Notes: a model not told the origin generated them from the sequence alone. DNA of 64,000 bases from Cryptomeria japonica (GCF_030272615.1 NC_081412.1:341561370-341625369); one strand, 5' to 3'. Numbered from the stretch's first letter, positions 11,340-25,281 are shown. Made by a program: numbers and translations.

Positions 11340-13634
11340 AAAGAGAGGATTGGCGGAATGATGAGCCTCTGACCCTGACGCAAAATGCTACTGATATGCA
11401 TCAACACAAAGTTGAGCCCATCTGATGGCATCATCTTGCTCACAATGATACAAATCCCTCTTTGTCATGGCTAGGTCACGCTCTATCCAAAGGCTATACC
11501 GCTTTTAAACCCACACCTCCTACTCTTGTATAAACCTAGCCCTATCCTCTCCCCTGTGTTGCTGCTTGGTAGCCAACACATCCTACAAGCTTTGTATCTA
11601 ACCCCTAACAGCCTATGGATCAAGAATCTATGCAACATCCTCACCAACAGGAACGTCCTCCAACTCGGGCATCTCCTAATCTACGCCCACACCCTCATCT
11701 CCTCCATCCCCCATCTAAACATCCCCACCATCGCTATCATCATCATCATCATTATCTCTCCCTGCTTTATGAACTAGATGATCCAGAGGAAGACTCATCA
11801 ACATCGCCTCCATCAGAATTCCTATCTCCTCCAATATCAACCTCAATATCCTCCTCCTTCGTAATCACAACAGTAATGACACCCACTCTTCATGCTCTAC
11901 TGCCTCTCCTACCTCCTCTTCTCCCATCTCTCCATCTCGCAAGAGCTCACCCTCCGACATCATCCCCACCCCTGCCTCCATCAACCGCATCATCTCCCCT
12001 TCGTCTTGGGTGATGACCTATCTGTCCCACAATAGGTACTATAGGATCAGTCAATGGAATAAGACAATGCACTGCAAATCAAATGTCATACTATGGTGTG
12101 GTGCCCGAATCTACAACACTTGTGGCCCAACCCCAATGAACTGGTTTCAAGCTATCAAGCTCTACATATGTCACATGACGACTAATGCAAGCCTTCCAAT
12201 CTAAAACCTCTCATGTCGATCTCGCAAAATATGCAACAACTTCTAGCACACTCTGTACTTCACCAAACTGTCTCAAGACTCGACTTGGAAGATGAACATC
12301 TATGATACGATGAGTCATCATTGCCCTACCAATGAGATATCGCTACTGTCGGTAATAAAGTAGATGTTACCCATCATCAGCCCATCAAGACAATCTAGAT
12401 ACGGTCTCCAAATGAAATGCTGGAGAACATCGATCGTGTGTTGCTAGTATAAAGTGTTCCCTATGACCCTATGACAAATAGCATTTGTATACCTTAAAGC
12501 ATAAGGCTCCTCTGCCTGTAACTGCACATGAACAACTAGCCGAAACATAGCAAAATGCTCTCATGCCTATAGGAGCGTGATGCCACAATTGATGGATCTG
12601 TATCCCAAGTACACAACTATATGCATCTAATAATATATCATGACGAGCATGCAAGGACCCCAAGCATATACTCGATCCTCTCCAATCAACCCTACAAGTA
12701 CTCTGCCCCAACCCACTGGAAATCCATGACATCACCGATCAAGAACAAGTAAACCTGCTATAAGACTGCACATCACTATAGTCAGATCATCATACCCCCA
12801 GCTCAGATAATCTCAACTAATCTCGTACAGTGCCTCAATCTGGAGCTCATGCTCTCTACACTCATAAAACTCACAGAGAGCTGCTATCCCTATCCAATGA
12901 TCATAGACAACTCTCTCTCTATGAATCGATATGTGCAAGATCCGCCATAGATTGTCGAGGATCACCGATACCTCACCTGTCGACAAGTGGAAGGAATAGG
13001 TCTCACAATGTCATCTCTCAACAAGGGCAGTGATCAAACCCCTGTTGGTCGTAACCTCAAGGAGATATAAGATCAACTTATCACATAAAGCAAGTCCCTT
13101 ACGCCTATTCTATCACGTGCTAAGGACTGAAAAGCACTCCTGCAATAACAAAAACCAAGACCATGAGTCAATACACCTGATTACAAGAACAACTCTCAAA
13201 GAAACACTGAAAAATCTTGTTAATTTGATGGATACTAAATAGATAAGTTGATCACCAGTCGCATGCGAAATAGTTAATACAAATGTGATACGCTTAATAT
13301 GCATGTGAAACAGTTAAAGCAAATGTGATATACTTATAATGCATGCGAAAAAGAAAATACGTTTCAGACAAAGTTAAGAGGAATGCGACATTCTTAATGA
13401 ATGCAAAATAATAATGACTTATGCAAAAAAGATAAGACAAATGCAACAAAGTCGATATATGAATGTGAAATGATTAAAAATTTGAAATTTCGAAAAAAAT
13501 TGAAAAGTGCTTGAAATTAGGCAAAATTCGACAAAATGTTTAGGCATACTCACCATCCCACATGTGCCCTCTTGACACTGATAAGATCTGACCCACTCGT
13601 TTAAGTGTCGTCGTGCTCCAATGCTTGCCATCAT
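11340..13634 (-). pseudogene. Plant mobile domain (MAIN-like) gene remnant
   Basis: Minus-strand reading from 13634 gives a first exon, MMASIGARRHLNEWVRSYQC, ending at a GTGAGT donor at 13553. After a presumed intron, frames between about 13040 and 12010 give TGEVSVILDNLWRILHIPI, SHGFPVGWG-like, YLGYRSINCGITLL and DVHLPSRVLRQFGEVQ. These blocks match the plant mobile domain (PF10536) of MAIN-like and transposon-derived proteins, as I remember the family. An acidic tract (11700-12000) and MTKRDLYHCEQDDAIRWAQL near 11440 form the C-terminal tail. Numerous stops and frame changes break the middle part. MAIN-type proteins act in the nucleus in silencing and genome stability; this copy is dead. 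Assignment rests on motif wording, so the domain is fairly sure and the exon limits are approximate. Confidence 0.72.
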
Positions 13635-13720
13635 GCCCAAATTGCTCACAATATGTTGTGAATTCGTTCTAGATGCTTTGAACTCAATTAATTTAAATGA
13701 GACAAATGAGCCTTGGATTT

Positions 13721-13730
13721 TCTATTTATA
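13721..13730 (-). promoter_or_regulatory. TATA box of the plant-mobile-domain pseudogene
   Basis: The minus strand reads TATAAATAGA about 90 bp upstream of the first ATG (13634), a good plant TATA position if transcription starts near 13695. Confidence 0.55.
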
Positions 13731-13734
13731 ACCA

Positions 13735-14218
13735 AAATTAGGGATTTCCCTCCAAATCTGTGGTCCCCAACAACTTTGAAGACTTTGTAGATTAGTCAAA
13801 CAAGCTTGAAACTTTGTGTAACTAGAAACTAGCAATTATGATAATAGTATCGTTAAATTGGTCTCAATTTACAGATTTTTCGACCAAGTTCTGAGGGGGC
13901 CATAATTATACCCTACTATCACTGGGACACACCGAAGCAGACAATTTTTCGTTTTCTTTGAAACAAATTTGTTCCAGCATTGTCTTTAAGAGGAGCAAAG
14001 GAAGGGCATCCAGGGGAGGCCCCCAACCCAACCCCAGAAGAAATAGTAGCACTGACAATAGCAACACTCATGTGGGGAGGGGGGGTAGAACCAGCTAATG
14101 CAAAGGCAAAGGATCCAGGGGGAGTTGAAGACGAAGCAACGGTGTTCAAATTCTTTTGGGCAAGAGAGACATTGGCCACCAGAGCAGGAGAGTGAGAAAG
14201 CGCAAACTGTGATCAACG
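13735..14218. other. Unassigned, locally GC-rich segment
   Basis: A minus-strand open frame spans about 14179-13919 (NTVASSSTPPGSFAFALAG). It is Ser/Pro/Ala-rich and has no ATG at its start. It could be a fragment of a retroelement ORF, but no family was recognised. Confidence 0.35.
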
Positions 14219-16664
14219 TGTTGGAATTGATGACATTAAGGTCAAGAAGATATTCATTATCTTAGATGAATGAATGAGATTAATAGACAATTGAATATGG
14301 TCATTGATTTCAAGGGAAGTTATCATGATGTCAAACGTAATCTATGTCAAAGAAAACATAGAAGGCTGCAGACCAGTAATTGATAAATAGTATTGATTAA
14401 AGCAACCATTATGGCCAACGTGTGCTTTAAAGTGAATGACTACCTTAGTGCAACAAAGAAATCCATATTAATATAAGGGGAGATTATATTAATGCAAAAG
14501 TCATGTTTGAAAGCAATGATTTGGTTAATAAAGGATTGCATTTAATGAATATTTGTTTGAAATAAAGCAATAACTAATATGTGCTATGATTAACCAAGAT
14601 AAAGCAAAGGCAACAAGTTCAATTGATATGGAGCGGTTGGATAAGAAGTTTGCAATGAATGGTATTACTAACTTGATGAGTGTAGGTTATGAAAAGCGGA
14701 GAATTAAGACAAAGAGACAAAGATGAAGATTTATTTGTAGTGATTTAAATTAAGACTAGAGCAGCAATGAAGTAAGATAAAGGTAGTAGATGATGAGTCA
14801 GTGACAAATAGCAAATATATAACGATCAATGAGCGACTCTCTGTAGACTATACAGCGATTACAGTTGACAAGGGAGTGCAAATTCTTCAAGGCAAGTGGC
14901 GGTGATTAAAGTAAACAATTAATACACCATGTGACTTGCATATACATAGTGCCCATCAAAGAGTCTAGAAGCAATTCAACGATTTCATTAGACAGTGATT
15001 AACATTGAAAGAAGAGGAGCGATTAGAGAGTGACAAAGAGCAAATTTATAATCAGAAAGGAAGCCCATCGATTTGTTAATTATTCATAGGCAGCGGATTA
15101 CTTTATGAAGTTATCAATTTATGACTTTATAAAGGTTTGAAATTAGCTTTCAAGAGATGTGATTCATAAGTTCACAATTGTGAATATAAACCAAAAAAAT
15201 ATGTCCCAAAGAAATGCATCATTCCACGAAAGGGCATAAGGAATATATAAAATCAAAACCATTAACAAGATACTGCCATTGACTAATATTACAAAGATTT
15301 AATATTACAAAGATTTAATGGATGGCATAAGGTAATTATATGTTGTTATAAATCTTAAAGCTAAGAAATAGAATAACATTAATCATATTCAATGGAAGTT
15401 CACTTGTAAGAGTTTTTTTAATATATTAACAAACGTGATATCGAAAGCATAGGATAAATCACACCAAGTCAAGAAATCTAATTATTTTTTTAAAACCTAA
15501 TATCTATATAGCAATATAAATCTACCCAACTTATTAAGCACTCAAGTCAAAGTGTATAATGCAGCGATATCCTAATACACATCAGCAATTATGACAAGAC
15601 AGTGTTGTTTTGATGACAACAAACAAGAAGAACAAGGGTGGAAAGTTAGTTTAAAGTCAGTGTTTTGTTTAATACATGAGAAGGTACGATTTTTAAGATG
15701 CAAATCTTAATAAAATGTTGAATGAAAAAAATAGTTGAGAGCGATTTGTTTTGGAAGTTGATGCATTAAGAGGTTTTAAGGAAGAGGTGTGATCTATTAG
15801 AGAGTTATGATCATTCATGAAAGGAGATGTCTCTAAGGGTATTATCCATCTTGGTAGGATTTAAGATAAATATTGTATGAGTTTGAGATACATAAGTTTA
15901 AGAGAGAATTCTATGAAAATCATTGCAGACTTGTGAAGAAGTAAATAAGTAGTATGATGTGAGCTAAAAGAAAAAAGGCTTATACACCAAAAACCTTCGA
16001 TAAGCAGAAGACTGCAACTTTATTGAAAGTGTATTACATATGGATTTAATGTATGCAAATGTTGAAGGGTGAAGTTCTTATAGGAAACGTCAAGAAGATT
16101 TATTTAAATGAGTATGACATATTTTTGCAGATTTAGGAGTGGTGCAAGACCAGCATTACAACAATTTGTTAAGATTGTTAGGCATACTTGCGATTTGTTG
16201 AGAAGGTGACTATAATAAGTTCAATGATCATTGCTTGTGGACAAGCAATCTTGGGTGGGACGGATAATAATGTCCCCACTTTGAAATGTAATTTAATAAT
16301 AAATACTAATAATAAAAATAAAATACAAAAAGAATAAAAATTAAAATTAAAATATAAAAGAATGCAATTAAATATAATTAAAATTAATGAATGGTCAAAA
16401 GGCATGAAATGATAAGTTGTGACTCCCCGAAATATGAGGTATAAAAAGGAGAAGAGAATTCATTTGAAGGAGGAATAATTTGGGAATTAGAAGTGCAAAT
16501 CTAATTGTGAAAAGTTGTGTCCCTTTCAAAGGGGCAAAAACAATGAAGAGTTGCACTCTTTTAAAGGGTGTTAATGGTGAAAGGGGGTGTGTCTTGCCAA
16601 AGGACATACATGATGAAGAGGTGTGACCTCTCCCTCACATTAAGATATATAAAGGAAAGGAACC
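14219..16664. other. Host sequence left of the complete copia element; LTR-like
   Basis: AT-rich and non-coding. Two places look like LTR starts, TGTTGGAATTGATGACATTA at 14219 and TGTTGTTTTGATGACAACAA near 15603. Wording near 15920 (ATCATTGCAGACTTGTG) recurs near 42270 in an LTR-like region. Probably overlapping remains of copia LTRs. No protein-coding part was seen. Confidence 0.45.
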
Positions 16665-17149
16665 TATTAAGGATATAGCTTCATTCGGATTGAAGCAATC
16701 TGTATATATATATAAATTTATATAATAAATCAATATGGTTCAGAATAATCCCAATAACTATCAGGGTCAAATTAGTTAGTGAGCCCGAGCACCATCATTG
16801 TTAACTAATGAAAATCAGTGGTGAACAAGGGACGGAGGGTCATGTTCCCGTAGGGTCATGACTCTACGTGACATAAGTCACGTAGAAGTCACACCCCTAC
16901 GTGGACATGACTCTCCATCCTTATATATATGCAAAGGCGTCGACAACTTGCTGGTAATTGAAATCAATAACTGTGGCAATCTCATGACCCAGCAAGTTGT
17001 CAACATTATCGTAGAAGATTAATATAACAGATTTATATAGATACGCAGTGGAGGAAAACATATTCATTGTAGTGATCTCATTAAAGTCCATCCTTCCTAA
17101 ATATTATCAGACTGGTATCTTCTCTATCTCTGGTCCAGATTCCTTAACA
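16665..17149 (+). repeat. 5' LTR of the complete copia element (485 bp)
   Basis: It matches the 3' LTR at 21755-22359 apart from point changes and the microsatellite expansion there. A TATA-like run, TTATATATATGC, lies at 16921-16932. Upstream of it is a palindrome, CTACGTGAC, then ATAA, then GTCACGTAG (16864-16885), with two ACGT cores, a typical bZIP-type target in plants (inference). Confidence 0.93.
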
Positions 17150-17162
17150 TGGTATCAGAGCC
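17150..17162 (+). other. Primer binding site, initiator Met-tRNA type
   Basis: TGGTATCAGAGCC begins immediately after the ACA end of the 5' LTR. It is complementary to the 3' end of plant initiator tRNA-Met and is the standard copia primer site. Confidence 0.95.
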
Positions 17163-17241
17163 AAGTTGGTAGAGATAATAAAAATAGAAACACCTCTTTT
17201 CTAAAAATTCAGACTTGCATTCAGAACAATTCAGAACAATT

Positions 17242-18080
17242 ATGGTGAATAGTGTTAGAGTGGAGGGTAGACTTGAAGGCGCATCCAACTTTGTCTCATG
17301 GAGAATTCGAATAATAGCATTTCTTCAAGAATTTGAACTAGATGCATACATAGAAGAAGACACTAAGATGCTCGAAGACGAACCAGAGAAAACAACCTGG
17401 AAAAGACACAACAACAAGGCTAAGAAAATCATAATTGATGCTGTTAAAGATCATATTCTTCCAACCATCTCAAAACTAACTACAGCTTATGATATGTTTA
17501 AAACCATTCAAAACTCATATGAAATAAATAATGCAAGCAAATTGCTCACTTTAAAGTAACAATTAATGCATATCTACATGAACAAAGGAGAAACAATTGC
17601 ATCCTATTTCATGAGGATTTCAAAGTTGAAAGACCAATTATCAACTATTGGAAATAATGTAGATGATATGGAGCTATCTCTAATAGCACTTAAGGGATTA
17701 CCATCCAGTTGGGAATCCTTTATTCAAGGCATTAGTGCTCGTCTGACACTACCAAAATTTGATCAACTCAAGAATGATTGCACTCAAGAAGAATCTCCTC
17801 TAATCACAAGAGGATTGGGTCCAAACAAAGAGGGATAAATTCAAGCACTACATGCTAACACAAGCAACAAAGGGAAGAAAAGGAAGTTCAAACGGAAGAG
17901 AGGAAATAACTACAAAAGCAGAGACTTCTCCAAGATCCAATGCTACAAGTGTGATAAATTTGGACACACTCACAAATTTTGTCCAGAAAGAAAGAAAGCT
18001 CAAGCTACCATAGCTGAAGTCAAGGAAATAGAGAATCCTCTATTTTTCTTAGCCTTATCAAGTGAACTAAACTCAAACAA
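17242..18080 (+). pseudogene. copia gag (capsid and zinc knuckle)
   Basis: The ATG at 17242 opens MVNSVRVEGRLEGASNFVSW, the start of a copia gag with a UBN2-like capsid part (MRISKLKDQLSTIGN, LSLIALKGLPSSWESF). A zinc knuckle, CYKCDKFGHTHKFC (CX2CX4HX4C), lies near 17941-17982. In-frame TAA codons at 17557 and 17836 truncate the product. It continues in the same frame into the protease, as in a single gag-pol copia polyprotein. Confidence 0.9.
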
Positions 18081-18084
18081 ACAT

Positions 18085-21000
18085 ATGTGGATAATCGACA
18101 GTGGAGCATCACGACACATAACTAGATTTAGAGATCAATTCAAAACCTTTGAAGGCCACTCAACTAAAGAAGTTACAATAGGAGACAATTCTACCTATCC
18201 AATGAAAGGAATTGGGACCTGCTCAATTCAATTAAGAACAAGAGTTACATTACAATTGAAAGATGTTCTTTTTGTACCAGGTATCAAAAGGAATTTGGTC
18301 TCTATTTCAGGACTAGCTGATCAGGGATATCGCGTCACCTTCCATGAAGATAAAGTTCTACTCTGGCCTAAAAATTCTAACATAAAGAATGCTATTTCTA
18401 TAGGATCTAGAGATGGTAGTTTATACAAATTATGTAATATTCAAAAACAAGCACTAAATCATGAAGTATCAAACTCTAATGCAATTTGGCATAGAAGATT
18501 AGGACGTCTTCGATTTAGTGCCATACCTTCTATAGGAAAGATTACCACGGGATTACCCAATCTAAAATCTAATCATGTTGGAACTTGTAAAGGATGTGCT
18601 CTAGGGAAGAACTCAAAGGGTCATTTCCCTCAAGTGAACACAAATCAAAAGTTGTACTAGAACTTGTCCACACTGATTTGTGTGGTCCAATGTCATTACC
18701 ATCACTAGGGGGATTCTTGTATTACATGATATTTGTTGATGACTACTCTAGGAAAACATGGATCTATTTCATAAAACTCAAGGAATCAATTGAGGTGTTA
18801 TTAAAATTCCAAGAATTTAAAGCCTTAGTGGAAAATCAAACTGGGAAGAAAATAAAGACTCTAAGATCAGATAATGGGGGTGAATACATCTCTGAAAATT
18901 TTAAAGAATTCTACATTTCTATTGGGATTAAGAGGGAGTGTATTGTACCTTATAATCTTGAACCAAATGGAGTCGCAGAAAGAAAAAACAGAACCATCAT
19001 CGAAGCCGCCAAAGACATGATGCATAATCAAAATCTACATATCTCATTTTGGGTTGAAGCCTCAAATACAGCTGTGTATATTCAAACAGATGCCCCCACT
19101 CAATCCTAGAGAATATAACATCGGAAGAAGCCTTTACAAGAAATAAACAAGATTTAAGCCATCTAAGAATCTTTGGTTGTCACGTGTATATTCACGTTCC
19201 TAAAGAAAAGAGAACCAAACTAGAACCCTCTGAGAAGAAAGGCATATTTGTTGGCTACAGTGAAACGACTAAAGGATACAGAGTCTATATTCCAGGACGA
19301 AGATCTATTGAAATTAGTAGAGATGTCAAATTTGAAGAAGATGTTGCTTATAAACTCTCTCTAAGTGCAGAAGATGATCTAACCACAGAATCAGATGAAA
19401 ATCTTGCAATTGAGAATCAGAGGGAGAATAGCATAGAAAGTCATGAACTTCAATCACCTAATTTCGAGAATGTTGAAAATCCTAACAACAAGAAAAGACC
19501 ACTACAGGCAAGAAAGATGATTGAAGAAAATAATCTGGAACCTGATGAAATCTTCAAAGAGAATAAGAAAACAAGAAGTCAATCATGCTATGTTGCACTC
19601 ATAACCGAACTTACAAAATCTGAACCATCAAATGTTGAAGAAGCCTTAACATGTCAAGCTTGGAAATATGCAATGATTAAGGAATACCAATCTATCTTAA
19701 AGAATGATGTCTGGGACATTGTACCTAGACCAAAAGACAAATCAGTTGTCTCATCAAAGTGGTTATTCAAAATCAAATATGCACCAGATGGTAGTATTGA
19801 AAAACACAAAGTCAGATTCGTTGCCAGGGGGTTCTCTCAAAAGGCTGGCATTGATTACGAAGAGACATTTGCTCCAATTGCCCGATATACTTCTATGAGA
19901 ACCATCATTGCCATTGCATATTCCAAAGGGTGGAAGATACACCAAATGGACGTCAAGACCGCATTTTTGAATGGTATTATTGAGGAAGAAGTATATATAT
20001 AGAACAACCTGAAGGCTTTGCTACACATGATAGAAACCTCTATGTGTGTAGACTAAAAAAAGCTCCCTATGGCCTTAAGCAAGCTCCCAGGGCATGGTAT
20101 GGAAGGATAGATAGCTATCTCTCCAAACTAGGATATTCCAAAAATGAAGCAAATTCTAACATATACTTCAAAATATCGGATGGTGACATGTTAATACGTG
20201 TTCTCTATGTTGATGACTTGTTGATAACAAGAGAAGATCACCTCATTGCAAAATGCAAACAAGATCTTGTGGCTGAATTCGATATGAAAGATGTAGGTCT
20301 ACTGCACTATTTTCTGGGCCTAGAAGTATGGCAAAAGGAGAATTATATTTTCCTAAATCAAGGAAAATACACCAATGATATCCTGACCAGATTTGGTATG
20401 ATGGATTGTAAACCTCTCTCCATTCCAATGGAAACAAATCTTCATAAGCTCAAAAGTGAAGCAGTAGATTCAGAACCTACAGATCCTACATTCTATAGAC
20501 AAATTATTGGATCTCTCATGTACCTGGTAAACACTCGTCCTGATATTTATTACGCTACCAATGTGTTAAGTCACTTCATGTGCGAATCTAAGAAGATTCA
20601 CCTAATGACGGCTAAGCATATTCTAAGATACTTGCGTGGCACTATTGGACTTGGCCTGAAATATAAAAAAGTTGAGATACAACTCCAAGGGTATTCTGAT
20701 TCCGACTGGGTAGGTAGTTCCATTGATCGTAAAAGTACAACGAGGTGTTGTTTTCGTCTTGGATCAGCTATGATATCCTAGTTTAGCAGAAAATAGTCAG
20801 CAGTTGCTCAGAGTTCCACTGAAGCCGAATATATGGCTGCCTCCATGGGAGCACGTGAGGCAGTATGGTTAAGGAAATTTCTAGTTGGACTATTTGGGAA
20901 ACCCCTAGACCCCACTGTGATAATCAAAGCTACATCAAACTTTCTGTAAATCCAGTCTTTCATAATCAATCCAAGCATATAGAAATCCCATACCATTACA

Positions 21001-21150
21001 TAAGAGATATGGTAGACAGAGATGTTATCAAATTGACCTACATCAGCACTGACGAGCAAAGTGCCGACATATTCATCAAACCTCTTGCAAAGTTGAAAGT
21101 GGAATACTTTAGAGGTAAACTTGGTATGACTAAATTATTATGGAAATTTC
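18085..21150 (+). pseudogene. copia pol: protease, integrase, RT, RNase H
   Basis: Order of domains: aspartic protease (MWIIDSGASRHIT, 18085). Integrase follows with zinc-binding IWHRRLGRL and CKGCALGKN, then catalytic Asp in ELVHTDLCGPM, Asp in LRSDNGGEY and Glu in NGVAERKNRT. Next is RT (WLFKIKYAPDGSIEKHKVRF, MDVKTAFLNG, LYVDDLLI near 20207), then RNase H (YSDSDWVGSSIDRKS, STEAEYMAASMGA) and the ADIFIKPLA end block. Frame changes occur near 18645, 19085, 19995 (an extra TA in a TA run) and 20925. Stops at 20779 and 20794 sit at a Trp and a Gln codon position, which fits C-to-T decay. Integrase and polymerase active residues remain readable, so the copy is not very old. Confidence 0.93.
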
Positions 21151-21745
21151 TGATATTAATATGGTTCATATGTAATTTGATATATTCATGAATATCTTGG
21201 ATGCAATATTGCATGTATGTGCTATGTCATGAAAGGTGACGATCTTTCATGTGATGTAAGTGTAAGATCGCTATTGTAAGGTGACGACTTTCACAATAGC
21301 CTGATCTGTTTGTCAAGATTGACTACATTAAGTTGTTGTACCGGAATGTGCCGGAAATCTAGATACTAAATTTTTCTATGATGAGTTATTGAATTGTTAT
21401 CATTAAATGGTTGTTCTGAAATATGTCAGAAATTATGATAACAATCATATCATGATTGACTACATTAATTTGTTGTCCCGGAATGTGTCGGATATCATGA
21501 TACTAAAATGATTTCACCTATGATAATGACAATGTTACAATTGTCACTAGAATCAAGGTTGTAATCTGATAAGACTTCAAGTAGTTATTGTCCCAGAGTG
21601 TTGGATATCAAATAATCCATATCTCCCTGAGATATGAAGTATTTCACTAGTAAGTGTTACTGAGTGAATGATCATGTCAAATGAATATGTATATCTAGAA
21701 GGTTGTTCCTTAAAACTCAATTATGAAATTCAATCATCTTTTGCT

Positions 21746-21754
21746 AAGAGGGAG
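21746..21754 (+). other. Polypurine tract of the complete copia element
   Basis: AAGAGGGAG abuts the TGTTAAGG start of the 3' LTR. Confidence 0.85.
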
Positions 21755-22359
<605 letters not shown>

Positions 22360-22364
22360 GAATC

Positions 22365-22990
22365 AAAATCATCCAGGGAGAACAACATCAATCAAAAAAA
22401 TATCAAAACTGATAATAAGTTATAGGGAGTAACATCCTTGTTAGTGGTAACCTCCAACAAGGAATTCAAACATATCGAGGAGGAAAATAATCAGACCAAG
22501 GCAAGTAAGAGTTGGAACATAAATCCAAGAATAGAATGAACAGATAAAGGGAACACATAATAGAAAACAATTCGAACCATTAAAATATCTTAGTTCGGAT
22601 CATGGTAGAAAGCATGAATATGAATCTACAGCAGATCAAAGGCATCATTTATGCCGGCAACCAAGCATCAACACAAATCATATTAGTAAATTTTGTAGAA
22701 GCAAGGACTAAGGTACGAACTAACCTGATGTGACAAGGCGTTCAATACAAATCTACAAATAAATATATAACTAGATATATATAGTAGCAATATTTATATA
22801 AGATTATTCCATGTAAGATATATGGACTTCAAGAAGTGGTCCAATCTGTTTGTTGCATCTTGTGGGAAGAGGGAAGAGGTGTAATCTAGTGGTGATGAGG
22901 GTCTTACAAGTGTTCATAAGAACTGTTGGAGTCAATGAATCCATTACATTGTTTATGTCAAACTCACAAGATAATGTGTGTATAGGTAAT
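22365..22990. other. Host sequence right of the copia element
   Basis: AT-rich and non-coding. It should be the continuation of the sequence left of 16660, because the target duplication joins the two. No family was recognised. Confidence 0.5.
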
Positions 22991-23268
22991 ATGTAATGTC
23001 CCCTACTAGGATTTGGTCTATTTTAATCATAATTATCTATTTCAAAATACTTATGACTTAAACTAACTTGATTAAGAGTCAAGTCCATCTTAACATGAAA
23101 CAAATATGTGATATTTTGTCTTTCTTTAGTCTATCAAATACTTGCATATTTAATTATATGAATTATTATGTGTTACTGCAGAGCAATTTCTTAAAGATAT
23201 TATATTAATTATAATCATTATAGTGATATATATATTTATAACCCTTATATTATTCTTTATTCTGATTG

Positions 23269-23270
<2 letters not shown>

Positions 23271-23316
<46 letters not shown>
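23271..23316. repeat. (AT)n microsatellite
   Basis: About 46 bp of pure AT repeat in the left arm of the inverted-repeat element. Confidence 0.95.
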
Positions 23317-23319
<3 letters not shown>

Positions 23320-23513
23320 TTAAAAAATATTACCAATAATTTATGTACTTGCTAATTACCTATTTTATAAATTATTAATACTATCACTGATTAAAAATAT
23401 TGGTTATTAATATATTTAGTAGCTGATAATGGCAGACAGAACTGACACATGACAGATCTGGTCTGCCACTGTCATGAAATTATGTATTACCATAATACAT
23501 ATTTCAATCTAGG

Positions 23514-23947
23514 GGAAGAGCACCAGTAGTTGAGCATGTACCAATTGTTGTGAGGGTTGTTGATACCTTTTGTTCCAAAAATTGAACAAATAAAACCTAT
23601 TGTTTGAAACATAAACTATCATTTTTTGTTAGGAAATGTACCAATAGTTGTTAGGAAATGTACTAATATTGTAAAAAGTAACCAATCCGATGATGCCATA
23701 TCAGGTGCACAACTATTAGGGCCTATTTTGCACGCCTATTGGTCTCACTTTTTTTTGGGTTGTTTTGGACACCTTGGAAAAAAGCATGTTGATGTGGCAC
23801 CATACTAGATGATGTGGTGCTGAAAGCTTAGTTATAAGAAGGGGACTTGCCAAGTAAGCTACTATAAAAAATTGGGAGTGATTTGGAATTTCCACGTAGG
23901 ATTTTGAGAAGCGCGAAGTTAGGGTGCTCAACTACTGGTGCTCTTCC
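23514..23947. mobile_element. MITE-like inverted-repeat element (434 bp), nested
   Basis: GGAAGAGCACCAGTAGTTGA at 23514 and its exact complement ending at 23947 form perfect 23-bp terminal inverted repeats. There is no coding capacity. No convincing target duplication was seen, so the superfamily is open. Confidence 0.82.
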
Positions 23948-24950
23948 TTGTTAGTATTATTATTATTCAAATTCTGCATAAAGACATTATGGGGTTTCAT
24001 ATATTAAGCATACTTATCACAAAATGCATTAATCTTCAACGATGAATTCCCATGGCTTTTTCCTTATTATTAACATGCCCTCAAATTTATATCATTATTT
24101 TTTTGTAGTTTATTGATAGATTAATGGTCTGATGATACTTGTATATGTTCAGAAAATACTAGTTTGTCTATTATCTTTATTGTTGATACCATATTTTAAT
24201 CTCCTCATACTTTGTTGCCATCAGTATAGAGTTTTACATGGCTTACCTGGTCGAAGTCTTTGTTTTTTAAATCCCCCCCTGATTGAATGTGTTTGAACCT
24301 GCTCACCCGAAAGGATGGCATTCTTTGGAGTTCGATGAGACACCTCCCTTCCCAATCGAACTTATAGCTAATGTTTTTGTTGATCAAGGAATATCGATAC
24401 TTGTTAGGTCTACTTGTAATCATATATTACAACGCCCTTGATAAAAGAATCTCTATCCACTATCAACACTGCTCACAATTTATAATCGTTATTTATTAAC
24501 ATCAATCAATGTCTCCTAGATTTCATCGATATCTTTGCGTCCCTCCACTGTATATGCCTTAATTGATTTCCGATCTGTATTGTATAATGTTTGACGACAT
24601 CAGAGATACGTGATTATCGTTTTCCTCAAGTTCTAGTCGATACTTAACATGATACTAAATAAACCATGACAGATCAAATGCTAGTGTTGACTATTATTAT
24701 GTTGATGTTTTATGGTCCATTGGCTCTAATCTTCTGTCACTATATTTTCACGTAGAATTGAGATACCTTGATGATTTGTCTTCATAGTGAACAAATAAAT
24801 TATGTTTATAATATAATATTAATTTAAAATATTTCAAAAATATTATAAATAATGAATATTAATTAATTAATAATATTTAATAAATAAATAAATTTTAAAT
24901 AATCATTTATTGGTAATTATTATATTAATTAATAATAATTGCTTCATTTA

Positions 24951-24951
<1 letters not shown>

Positions 24952-25032
<81 letters not shown>
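24952..25032. repeat. (AT)n microsatellite, about 80 bp
   Basis: A long pure AT run in the right arm of the inverted-repeat element. Apparent Tyr-Ile proteins across it are artefacts. Confidence 0.97.
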
Positions 25033-25033
<1 letters not shown>

Positions 25034-25059
25034 GATCAAGGAAGGGACATGACATAATA

Positions 25060-25281
25060 GGCTTGGAGGGACAGCAATATGGGCCACCAAGTCTAGTAGG
25101 GAGGTTAGAAGCAACCATTCCTTGGGCTTGGTAGACAACAGACCCAAGCAACCCTTTCATGTGTGTGTATAGGCAAAGGGCTTGGAGGGACAGCAACATG
25201 GGCCGCCAAGTCTAGCAAGGAGGTTAGAAGCAACCAATCCTTGGACTTGGTAGATAACAGACCTAAGCAACCCTTTCATGT
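25060..25281. repeat. 119-bp tandem duplication
   Basis: GGCTTGGAGGGACAGCAA begins at 25060 and again at 25179. The 103-bp homologous blocks differ by about ten substitutions. Confidence 0.9.

Noticed and set aside
24944-25199. Tyr-Ile repeat proteins on the minus strand
   Set aside because: They are translations of an AT microsatellite.
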